A stretch of DNA of 64,000 nucleotides from Lasioglossum baleicum (lineage: Eukaryota > Arthropoda > Insecta > Hymenoptera > Halictidae): NCBI RefSeq assembly GCF_051020765.1, contig NC_134941.1, positions 11,842,001-11,906,000 on the forward strand, given 5' to 3'. The translations under genes were made by a program, and so were the position numbers. This document shows positions 36,949 to 47,985 of this stretch, one piece after another. Under the pieces are notes generated by a model that saw nothing but the letters and a program-made list of their open reading frames with translations, made no database searches and was not told where the DNA came from. How positions within the stretch are numbered: the stretch's first letter is position 1; the number at the start of each line of letters is the position of its first letter.

Positions 36949-37579
36949 TTAAAGTTCCGTGTGATGCGAAGGGAACTTCTTCAGGACCGCGTGGTACAGA
37001 TTATAAAACGTGTAAAAACTGACGCTGAGGATGACGATCAACGCCGCGCCAAATATCCACGAGAGGAAGTTCCCGTCTATGAGATCCGAGTGCTCCTTCC
37101 TCTTCTTGGCGCTTATTTCGCCCAGGGTGCTGCCCTTCCGTTCCTCCATCAACCTCTTCATGTTCGCTAGTTTCTCGCGGAGCTCGTCCACCGATTCAGC
37201 GATGTCCACGATCGATTCGTTTCCAGCTAGCTCTGAAACTCAGACGAACACAGAATAATTTAAAATAATAGCCAAACTTCTCTGGGCATCGGCACGATGA
37301 TCTCAAACTGATTGTCATACTTTCTTATCTCAATCGTAGCGATAAAAAGTAGACAGGATTACTTTTAATTTATTCTTTATTGTAGCGAGAACGATTCGGG
37401 AAAACCAAGAAGCGAATCATTCACGTTAGAGGTGAGAGGACATATTGTTCGCGAGATGAAATTGCAATCAAGGGTTCGACAATTAATACACGCTCCGTTT
37501 ATGTTTAAGGGGATTCCGAATTGAAACTGGACCACTTACCGGCAGCTTCTGGTGTGCAAGTATGCGTCACTGTTTTCAT
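36949..37579 (-). CDS. unrecognised small coiled-coil/tail-anchor protein, 107 residues
   Basis: Not recognised. Two exons on the minus strand, 37540-37579 and 36949-37232, join with good GT-AG sites in a single frame of 108 codons. The N-terminus MKTVTHTCTPEAAELAGNES is followed by a short amphipathic/coiled segment (SVDELREKLANMKRLMEERK) and a basic stretch (ISAKKRKEHSD). One strong membrane helix (SWIFGAALIVILSVSFY onward, about residues 70-92) is followed by a short basic/His tail ending SHHTEL. This is the layout of a cytosol-facing tail-anchored protein of ER or mitochondrial outer membrane, but the topology is inferred. Confidence 0.7.
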
Positions 37580-38379
37580 GATGCTCGCTTCTGTCTGTCT
37601 CTCTCGAGTGCACTCCTCGGTCCAGAATCTGACACAGCGGCCGGTATTGATCATCCAGCATCTCACGTTTTGGCGCAGTCTCCGTCTTCCGGGAAGTTAA
37701 GCCTCTCCGATTTTTTCCCTCTCTTTCGTTCCGATCGAAATCGTCGCGATAGCCAGCCAGGAATTCGCACGAGAAATCTTTTCGTATCGAACGTTTCATG
37801 ATTTTCAACGATACCAATCAGCTGCTAATATTCGTAAATTGCTATATGGTTATTGCAAATATTTTTTACGCTATCAAATTTGTTCATATTTGATAAATTA
37901 CTCAGCATTTAAGTATATAGGAATGGAGTACTTTATATATTTCGAGACATTCTTTCTTAAAGCTTCGATAACAAAGTAAGAATAAATATGCAATAATACA
38001 AACAAAATATTTAAGTATTTTATTGCATCAGTTTCATATGCATAAAATGAAAGAAATTCTACAACATGGATATATTAGGTTGGAGGGAAAGTTCTGTCGT
38101 GCTTGAAATAAGCAGGTAATTTTGCTTGTAAATGAAAAACACACGTTGCTAACGAGTCATTTGGAAACAGGAATTGTCAGGCTATCTGAAAGACGGCAAC
38201 AAGTTGTTACAAATAATGAAAATATTTTTATAAATTGATCGAAACGTTTTCTTTAAAATACGACAGAACTTTCCCTCCAGCTAGGTCGGAAGAAAGTTTG
38301 ATTTTCGAGTTAGAATAGTTCCGAAAAGGTTTATAAATATTAGATTTGTCACAGTATTTTAGTAGTCAGTGATTAATTT
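37580..38379. other. intergenic gap with mariner remnant
   Basis: Separates the leftward 107-residue gene from the Liprin-alpha 5' region. The only feature seen is the mariner deletion derivative at 38075-38283. Base composition shifts sharply from AT-rich to GC-rich near 38,380. Confidence 0.55.
38075..38283 (+). mobile_element. internally deleted mariner element (about 210 bp)
   Basis: The left end reads TTAGGTTGGAGGGAAAGTTC, preceded by TA. The right end carries the inverted copy (ACGACAGAACTTTCCCTCCAGCTAG) with small changes at the tip. Just inside the right end the plus strand encodes RLSERRQQVVTNNENIF then a stop, which matches the C-terminus of mariner transposases (family LPERWQ-VV--NG-Y). 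Nearly all of the transposase has been deleted, so the element cannot move itself. Confidence 0.8.
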
Positions 38380-40140
38380 TAATAATAATGAGTGCGTTGG
38401 TTTCAGTTGGTCGATCGTATCCTTCAATTCGAATGTCCCGCGTCCGGTCAGCTTTCGCGGTTCGATGCGAACGAGTCCTAAGGGATGATCGATCCCGGCG
38501 TTCGATTACAAACCGGACCATCGGTTCTGGTCGTGCGGCGCTCGGGCGGAGTCGGCTGCGCACCGTTCGGCTACAGAGGCTGACGTCACGACGCAAGATG
38601 GCCGCCGGTATTGGAAATGGAGAGTAGCGTAGAGGCTGGGCGGTAGGAACGAACCGTAGGTGTGTCAGTGCTCGGCTTCACCGCGATAATGCCATCGAAA
38701 TGCCGATCGTTGAAGGCTGACCCGTGGCTCGCGCAGTGTTCGTACGCACGATCGGTATCGTTCCGTCGGCCGAGTCTCGGATGGTGAGATATGATAAATC
38801 GCGAATATCCCGGAGGAGGGCGAAATTGAGCGGATAGTGTGTGTGGTGTCGTTGAAAAGACCCGACTGTATATTACATATATAACAAGAGAAGAGAATAG
38901 AAGGGAATAGTTTCTCGGCGTGTACTGTCGCGGGTGTTCTCACGGAGCATACAGAGAGGCGGCGCGTTCCGATGAGTACGGTGAAATTGCGTCTGAATGA
39001 GATCGAAGTGGAAAGTAAACGTTGGCCTGTCGCGCGATCGCCCGGTGCTCGCACGATTCCCGACGATTGTCAGACCCGCTCGGCCGGCACCGTGAGGCAA
39101 CCTTGTTCGGATCCCCGTTGATCCGTTCCGATTGAAAGTAACACCGCCGCCTTCGAGCTCCCGAGGAAAAGAGAGAAGAAAAAAAACCGAAACAGACACG
39201 AAATGGAAAGGGAAGGATTCGCGTGTCGACTGCTCGCGTAAATCGAACCGTGTTTCGCGGCGGTGCGGGTGTGCGCGTCCGGCGAGGTTCCCGTTTTATC
39301 GCGATCTGTCAAAAAGCCACCTCGGAACGTCGGCCGTCCGCGACCGAGTCCGTCGTCGTCTATCGATCTATCGGATCGCGTGTGTGTCCAGGCCCCTGAG
39401 TTTTCGAGCCCTGCACACCGACGACAATCGATTCGCTCCGAAAGGACTTGCTGCTCTGTGGTGCTCTCCGTTGCAATACATAACCACCGCCGGGAGTGCG
39501 AGAGAGAGAGAGAGAGAGAGATAGAGAGGGAGAGCCCGACAGACACACACATACATCGATTATTCCTGGGCCGTAAACAACGGTGCCACCAGTCTCGCGG
39601 CGAGAACATCGGAGAGGAAAAAAACAGAATGCTCGGAACCGTGCTGAAAATGAGACATGATTCCCGATCACGGTGAGTCGGCCGGCAGCCGACCAAACAC
39701 GAGACACGGGAACACAGGCTCTCGAGCGATGATACCGGCCGCGTGTGCTAGTTAACGAAGGGAACGGAACGATTGTCGCGAATTCTCCTCTGATTTAGAG
39801 GTTAGGATCAGCCCCGTCCGGTGAACGTTAAGAGAACCGCTGAATCGAAAAATCCACGGAGGTACCGTGACGAAACTGCAGACAGACAGAGAAGTGCAAA
39901 GAAGAATAGAGAGCTAGAGAAGAAAAATGACTGATTGCTAAAGAGATCGGAAACAGACTAAAGGACAGGAAGAAAGAGAGAAAGAGAGAGGTTCGTGGTC
40001 GGTTGCTGTTTCTGGTTCACGATCTTTTGTTTTGTTTGTTGATTTGCCGTTCTTTGTTGCGTGTGTCGTTCTTCTCTAAGTGGAGTTTTTCAGTGTGGCC
40101 CGAAGGGTGATTGAGCACGGTCGGATTATTATCACTCAAA
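38380..40140 (+). promoter_or_regulatory. Liprin-alpha promoter and 5' UTR region
   Basis: CpG-rich sequence upstream of the Liprin-alpha start codon. A strong donor (GTGAGT at 39673) and a pyrimidine-rich acceptor ending at 40080 suggest a non-coding leader exon ending at 39672, a 408-bp intron, and a second exon starting at 40081 with 60 bases of 5' UTR. A (GA)n tract lies in the inferred leader (39500-39521). The transcription start cannot be placed; many open frames here are by-products of high GC. Confidence 0.45.
39500..39521. repeat. (GA)n microsatellite
   Basis: Eleven GA units within the inferred Liprin-alpha leader. GA tracts near insect promoters can bind GAGA factor. Confidence 0.8.
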
Positions 40141-40389
40141 ATGTGGAATGTAATGTGCGACGTGATGCCGACGATCGCGGAGGACAGTATCAGCCAGCGG
40201 AGCTCGCAGTTCTCCGGCGAGGAGGTGAACTTCGAGCAGCTGATGGTCTCCATGCTCGACGAGAGGGACAAGCTCGTCGAGTCACTAAGGGAGTCCCAGA
40301 CGCGTCTTCAGGAAACGGAGGCGCGACGCCAGGAGACCGAGAAGGAACGGGACTCGTTGAACCGTCAGCTCAACGCAAACATCCCTCAG
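40141..40389 (+). CDS. Liprin-alpha: Liprin-alpha, first coding exon (gene continues beyond window)
   Basis: Presynaptic active-zone scaffold (PPFIA/SYD-2 family) that binds LAR phosphatases and kinesin-3. Only the N-terminal 83 residues are in the window. MWNVMCDVMPTIAED is the family N-terminus (vertebrate MMCEVMPTINED). SGEEVNFEQLMVSMLDERDK and LRESQTRLQETEARRQ begin the long coiled coil, and RDSLNRQLNANIPQ ends the exon exactly where homologues have a boundary. A good donor (GTCAGT) follows, in phase 0. The ATG at 40141 is chosen because the in-frame upstream extension lacks an ATG. The rest of the coiled coil and the SAM domains must lie to the right, past 64,000. Confidence 0.92.
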
Positions 40390-43300
40390 GTCAGTCATTG
40401 TATGCACAATATTCGTATTCTTTTCTTATGATTTTATTGGAGCCCTAGCAAACATGCACACCTTTGGGCATGCCCATCGCAATACACATCATTCGACTGT
40501 TCGCGGGACAGTCTCTCGCGGCGTTAGACGTCTCTTCTGCGTTCCTTACCGTTCGATCGTACGAACCCAACACGTTTCTCTCTGTCTATCGTTTATCCAT
40601 TCGGCGAGATACTGCCGCGCCGGGACCATGAACAGGGCGCGACGTTTAAAGGGACAAAGACCGCCGACCTATTTGCTTCGGGATTAGCGACCCGAATTTG
40701 CTCCACTATTGTCCACAAACGAATTTTTAGAATTTCAATCATTCCGATTCCTAGAAGGAACAGAAAATGTATATCTTATAAATAGGTCTCGTTTGAAAAC
40801 TCATCGCTATTCTGATTCTATGTTATAGGTACATATGGGGTTAACGCGAATAATGCGTATATGTTATTTTACTCTGATTCAGCATCGGACACATCCTCTA
40901 AAAAATTGTATTCTTGTAGGTCCTGACGCGCTGAACACGAATCCGAGAACAGCTCCCCTCTATCATCCTCGGTTTCCTGAGAAGTTTAATTTTAGAAGAA
41001 GAGACAAATTTTCAACTCGAAAATGTTCTTTGCACTGGACGATTCCAAGGAGAGCCCGTAGAACTCTCTCTTACAGGAAACCATTTCGAAAAATTGAATC
41101 GAACAAAGACTGAAGCTGATGATTCGTGTTCAGCGCATCATGCTCGACAAGCGACGATTTGCTAGCCTGTGCTATTGTCATGTATCGACCTTGGCACTTT
41201 TAGAACTCAAAAGAGACCATTGTATAATTGTTCTCTATTCGATTTGACGAACTGCTAAAGAGGAGGATGAAACCTAGAAATGGACGTTTTCGCCGGTTGA
41301 AACCGTAGAAAAAGACAATGTCGAGTCTCGGAAGGGTACACGGCGAATCGAATATTTAAGAGGATTGTTCTACGTTGCTAAACGAAACTGTTAAGGGTTC
41401 GAAGGTATCGATCAAAGGGACCGGCACTGCTGGCATCGCCGGCCGGAGTGGCTCAAGTCAATTCTGCGTGGGTTTTCGGCACCGAATACAATGAGATCCC
41501 CGCTAGATCACGGGGGGTAGTCGGCTGATCCGCATCAGCCTTTCGATGAGTAGGAAAAAAAACACGTGGCGGCTTGCGTCTTCAAGGCTATCGGTGTCCC
41601 TCTTGAACGTGTCCCAAGTATGCCACTGTATCCTCACACTGACTTTTGGCTGATCTTTGTCGGCACTTTTGATCTCGCGAAGTACGTCTCCACAAGTAGA
41701 GACTCGCTGCCAAAAATTTGCAACCTAAAGAATCGCTGAATCGGAGTCCATGGAGCTTAATCAATTTTTCTCCGCATTCGTGTCAATGCGATCTTACAAA
41801 GGAAGGTTTCTCGTTTGCGATCAGCTCTGGGAAGTTGATCTGCGATTTTTCGTCACGGTTTCATTGTACATTGGTTGACACAGTTTGGTACAGTTGCAAG
41901 GCATGGAGTTCACGCGTTTTGCAGCGGCGAACGTATTAGACAGAGAGTGAACGGCTCGAGGGAACAACCAGACCGCTTTGGAAGTTTCAGGGTTTGACTT
42001 GGAAGGCGTTATATTGCACTTGACTGCGCCGTCTTAGGTTGAAATTGTCCGGCGCGGCTCGACATTGTCCTTTTCGAGCGAAACCGTGTACAATGGCCAC
42101 ATGGTGGACTCGCCGATTAACGGGGAAACGCGGATCAATATTCGGCTCACGATAAAGGGTCAGCGAACAGGTTTCTTTTTATCGCCTAGCCATAAAAATG
42201 GCCCCCTCCCATCATTTTTTCGGAGCCTCTCGTTTGATACTTTATCGGGTTGCTTTAGGAGGCTTGCGAAATTTATAATAAAAATGTTAACCGATTCTCT
42301 AATGAAAAATTCTAGTGGAAACCCTTAAACAGCAACGACGTCCCGATTAACCCCGTGATGGGAAGCTGCTTCGGCGTTTCTTTTTTCTAATTGCACGATG
42401 CTCGGCCGGCTTTGGATCTCTAATTGCTAAAACGTTTACGTAACGATTACGGTGGAAACGATTCAGCCGACGCGTTATCTTCGCAGTGTCCCACTTTTTC
42501 GGCGGGGACGAAGAGAGAAAGAGGGACAGACAAAGAGCAGGAGAGCGAGAAAAGGACAGGAGACCGTGTGATCAAGCTCTTCTGCAAACAGAGCTTTGTT
42601 TTATTATTACCGACACGAGCGTCGTGTCACCGTGTAGCGATGTTTAGATTGTTCCGTCGCGGCGACAGAGAAAGACGGAGAGTTTGAAACGAACGAGAGA
42701 TAGCGAAGTTTCGGAACAATTGCCAGGCGGACAACGCGTTAAGAGAATTTTCGAGAGGTTCTACGCGACCATTAAGTCCGCTCGAAATCGCCGAGTCGTG
42801 GAAGAAGAGTCACGAGGTCCCGTTAAACCGGCAAGATTCGAGAGGCGGTCTGATCCAGCGCGCACTTGAAAACTGCCTTGATCCGATCTAATCCGACGTG
42901 GCCGGTTTTCCCTCGCTAATAATTCTGTATTCAACAGCCAGGCACAAGCCCGCCGGGCTTAAACTTCCTCGAAGAGGCTCGCGATTACCCTCTGGAAGAA
43001 TAACAGGAGTGGGTTCCGCTGTCTTCAATACCGCGAGAGCCGCCTCTTGCAGCGATACATTCGCTCCGGAGAGAATTTTCAGAAAAATCGCTGGACCGAT
43101 CGGAGATACATTTTGCAATCTTCGCTGCTCGCTCGGAATAAATGGTGTTGACCGGCGTGTTGCAGTTCGCACTCGTACGCCGCGTAGACACATGCATAGG
43201 TATTGCGTCCTTAATCGGTTTCCGAGAAATGCAATGTCCCTCGTGCACTTAACCGTCTGATCTTTCAAAGCACCGTGTAACTAAATTAATGAATGTCAAA

Positions 43301-44735
43301 GAGAATTATACCGGATTATAGTCCAGATGTTGAATGAACTGTGCGTATTAAATTCTGTTCATTTCGAGCTGTGAATTTGAACGTCTGGCACGTGTTCAGA
43401 GCCTGCTTGCACCGCTTATCTCCGTGATAGACGCGTTTCAGATGTGATCGGCGACAAGGAATTTTTCTGTGCAGTTATCGCTGGTTTACGCAACGAAACT
43501 ATGAAATTGGCAGTGGGATCTCGGCTGTTGCTAGACAGTCTAGCGGCGAATCACTGTGCGGCTTCGAACCGATCAAAATATTGGCAAGTTGACGAAGATT
43601 CGCGGTACCAACGGGATCCGCTCTGCGGATGACACCCGCGTAATCAAGATGAAGGAACAGGGGAAAAAAGAGAGTCGCACCGTACGGCATCGTCGGAATG
43701 GAAATGGCATGCAACGAACAAAAGCACGGCCCGGCTAAATCCGGCGATAAAAGCGGCGCATTTTCGAGGCTGGCATTGGCAAGATAAGACGCTGTCGAAG
43801 CCAATACGGCTTATAGATTTTCGTTGCATCTTGCCAAACCACCGCAAAAATACGCTCGCGGAAGCGTTGTCACGTTTCATCCGCAGGGAATCCTCGCCGC
43901 TAATTTTTCCCGACTTCGATCTTCCGTAACGCTTCTCATCGTTCGTCGAAACAACAATCGAGGAATTACTGGTGCCTCTGAATGTTCGACGACAACGAGC
44001 GAATAGAACAGATCAAAAATTTTGCCGCAATTCAATGTAAAAGACGAGGAGCGACGATTTCAATGGGGGAGTAACTTGGTTCGTCTAATTTGGGGTTGTT
44101 ATTTTGAAGAAGATTCTTTGGCTTCCCGTGGATACATCACAGTCATTAAAGAGCCTGTTAACAGGCTTCGCTATTTTAATCATCGAAGCTACCCTGCTTC
44201 CCGGTGGACGGAAGAGGAGTAGAAATCTTTTAGAAACACAAGCTCGATGAAAAGCACTCGCTGTTGCGAATTCTCGGTCGACCATCGTTATTTCGGCAGG
44301 GAAATAAAGTAAAATACCGGATGCCGATCGTCGACAAGGATTATTGGTTTCGGGATACCATCGGCATTTCTCGAGCGAGATTGATCGAGGTCCCCGGATT
44401 TATTATATTCAGAGTAGGTCCGCTCCTCGGGAAGAAAATAGCGGCGAGATTTCAAGCCCTAAATTCATTCGTGGGGATATACGCGCGACTTCACACGGAG
44501 GGAAATGGGTGAATAAGACGCGGTGCGTTATGTGCGCCTATGTACGGCTCTATGTGGGCGCACGGGCCTGCACCAAGATCTATGTGCATTTCCGGCGGTT
44601 TGCCGTTATGTGCATTCATCGCTAGGAATTGGACCACAACGTGGGTAATATTGGTCCTGGAGACTGCGCGAGAGACCGATCTCACCAGCGAACTGTTCAT
44701 TTTTCTCGACTATAAAGCATCGGCTACCCTCGATT

Positions 44736-45424
44736 ACACCGTCCAACAAATTTCAACTTTTTTTTATGTTTCCAATATACTGTTGGGTGGATCATATAGA
44801 GTTTTTCGCGCTGATTCCGAATCTGTCCTTAATTTTTCTCTTTAAACATGTTTAAACAATCATTAAAGACGGAGAAACGCCACTTCTGCACCATTTCTTG
44901 AGGATATTTTTCCATTTATCTCAAAAAATAAGGGTCCAGCGGAAAATGGAACTATGTATACCACGCTTTTATCTTGAGGAACGCTCCGTATCCCGTGGAA
45001 CGCTTGTTCTAGTGGTAAGCGCCACTGGCAGCAACTCATGTCGGGCGAACATATTTTGCTTTCTGGTTCGAAAAAAACGTCGACGTTCCAAACTTGAAAG
45101 GGTGGTTTCTCAAGATAAAAGTCTGCTCTATCGCGTGGTATAGTTTAAACATGTTTAAACAATCATAATGTATTAATATTGGGTATCACTGGATTCGGGA
45201 AAGTCTGTAGAATCTTTTGCTGTAAAGAACACTTCAATATCTTTTATAATAACATCACAATACATATTTGTTTAAAGTTGAAAAATACGTTTTTTTGCAA
45301 AGCCATGTTTCTCAAAAACTGTGCGTCTAGGAGAAAAATTAAGGGCAGATTCGGAATCAGCGGGAAAAACTCTATAAGATCCACTCAACAGTAATTGTGG
45401 AACAAATTTGGTGTTGGACAGTGT
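44736..45424. mobile_element. 689-bp non-autonomous DNA element with long TIRs
   Basis: The two ends are inverted copies over roughly 100 bases: ACACCGTCCAAC versus ACACTGTCCAAC at the tips. Inner matches include GGATCATATAGAGTTTTTC/GGATCTTATAGAGTTTTTC and GCTGATTCCGAATCTG, then TTAATTTTTCTC. Inside there are two direct copies of a 23-bp motif containing the palindrome TTTAAACATGTTTAAA (44841 and 45144). No transposase-like frame and no clear target duplication. Confidence 0.7.
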
Positions 45425-47949
45425 TATTCAACGGTGTCGCGTTGAAAAAAATACACAGACCTGTACAACGAAGCTCTGTTCCTTTTCCTTGAACATCGGC
45501 GGTTTTATAAGAGGAATAAGAGGTGGTTCGGCGGTGTGAAAATTGCTCAACGATTTTCAATAAGCGATAAACACCGACGAATTGCGACGGGCTCGGACAA
45601 ATCGCCGAGCCGAGCGAACGTTCGCTCGCAGCGGCCGTTCTTTTTCCCGCGGGAGAATGACTCTCAATTACTGCAGTTAATTGCACGTAACACTCGTCAT
45701 CCGTGCAGCCGCGAGGCCAGCGTCGCGTCGAGTCGAAGTCGATTAACGCGCGCGCGCGTTTCGATTTCCGAGATCGGGAGAGGAGCAAGCTCGTTAAGCC
45801 GGCGGTCAGGATTTCGTTGGTATGCAAATACAGGAGAAAGTTTTCGACGCCGGAGAAACAAGCTCGTCGTTATGCAACGATCGTTTCAGCGGGCCGAACA
45901 AGGCGGAGCTGTCGATCGCGTGTAAAAAGTGAAAAATGGAAAACGTTGGCGCCGGATCGCAGTCGATCTTTCGCCGTCGAGCTTTTCGATCGAACGATCC
46001 TAGCGAACGAATACTGCCGCTTGAGGTCGCGTGCTTCTCTTCCGGCGAAAAACGGACCGTAATAGCTCGGACGACATCTTTTGAACGGTCTATTAGCGGT
46101 TCACGGCCGATCACAATGGCTACTACTCCGGTCCGATCATGCCAATCTCACAATTCGGCGATATCCGAGCACTGAAACACATTTTTATTCAATTCCCATT
46201 TCCTGCGATCGACGAAGAAAGTTTTTCCGATTGAAAAACGCACAGTTTCCGATTGCTCCGCAATTTTCATGGGAGATTAGAAGCGGGATTCGGAAGATTT
46301 TTAATCCGCCTTTGCCGGGATCCGGTGGTCCCGCCTGAAAGGTTCGAGTATTTCGAGGCGAGCAAGTTTTCCGTCGGAAATTATCTTTTGCGCGGATGCA
46401 CCGTCTATTAGAGGCATCCAGCAGAATAGTGGCGCGCGTGCATAAAAGCCAATCGGCCGCCGGATGAATCGATATGGCCGTCGGGTTTCTCTCCCTTATT
46501 CCACGGATATATCAATGCTGCACATTGTGCGGGCTCTGCGCGCGAGCCCTTCGGCCCTCGGATGGTCTACGACGACTTTCCAGTCTCGATTCGAGGAAAA
46601 GATAAACATGATTAGAGAAAGTCTCGCGCGCCACGTCCAAACACTCGTGGCGCTCCACTCTTTCTTTGCGTTCTCGCGGATCCTGCCCAGGGGAATCGTT
46701 AATTATCACCTGGGTATTCCTTTGCCGAGGTCTCCGGACCAGGAAACGAGATTCCACGACGAGAATTTCCCCCCTGGAATCCCGGAGATCATCCCCTAAA
46801 ACGTGAAACTTAGCTTCGACAAATAATTGCACGTCTCCGATACGTTTTTCCGAATGAACACCGGCTTTAAAGCACGCCTTAACGAGTCGTTTCGTCAACA
46901 TTCGTCGGATTACATTGCGCTCGAGTTCGAATTAACTGCGGAATTTAATTACACGTTCTTTGGTCCAAGCAGTTACAGAAGATCAAAGGTCGAAGGTAAC
47001 TCGGGGCCGGATTCGGACGATTATACACGGAGAATTTTCATCCGGACCGCGGAATATTCTAGAACCTTCTTTCTTTTCCAAGACAAATTTCATTTCCTCC
47101 TACCGTTTTCGGACTCGGAACAGTTTCAGTCGCGGTCGTATTAATTTGGCAAGACCGCTCGACACGATCGTTAGTTATCGGATTAAGATCGTATTAAATT
47201 TTAATTACCCGCACGAGAGTCGGCTGCTGCAGCCTAGTAATAATTATTCGAACGTCGAACAACGATGCCGAACAATGAACGCCCTAATTCGAAGCTAATG
47301 ATTACAACTGGATATCACGCAGAAGTTCCACGATTCCATTAACGGCGTTATCAGTTTCCGAGCCGGGATCGGCAAGCTTTAAGCCGTTGTGTTTTACCTG
47401 TTAATACTTTACCCGTGCTTGGGAAACCGTTGATAGACTTCGGCAAGGCTGCGCTTCGAGAAAGAGCTTCTCGGAAACTCTTCCTCATTGCAGAGAGACA
47501 AAGTTCATACACAAATTGCACAGATTTGAAATATAATTGAATTCTTCTATTTTAAACATTCTTGAATTTTCTAAATCTTTTACTGTTTTATATTTCTTCA
47601 TAAATGTATAAAGATTCTCAGTCTGAATATGTATGACGTTGAAGCAAGCTCTAAACTGAAAGGTTAGTCATTATTTTTAGAACAAACGAACGAGTTTACC
47701 GATTCGGAGTAGAATCGTGGGTCCACGAACCCCGGGCGAGGTCTTCAACCTCTGACCCTATCTTTCCCGAATAGGAGCCACGGGTAACCGCGGAGCTTCC
47801 TCCGGCCAGGATTGAATAATCTCCTTGGCTAATTTACAATTCGCGATTGTCCATCTGAAAATCCACCGGGAGGGTTCTTCCTGGGGCAGGATCCCGCTTT
47901 CCTGACCCAGTGCCACGTATCCGCGCACGGAGACAAAAGGGTGGAAACG

Positions 47950-47985
47950 AGAGAGGGAGAAAGAGAGAGAGAGAGAGAGAGAGAG
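47950..47985. repeat. (GA)n microsatellite
   Basis: Roughly 36 bases of GA-rich repeat, mostly perfect. Confidence 0.8.

Noticed and set aside
36507..37022. 171-codon open frame on the plus strand
   Set aside because: It has no ATG at its start, no recognisable domain and no matching exons, and it overlaps the spliced minus-strand gene whose exon joins cleanly.
41440..41530. GGCCGGAGTGGCTCAAG, resembling the D-arm of a tRNA
   Set aside because: No anticodon stem, T-loop GGTTCGANNCC or acceptor pairing could be found around it.
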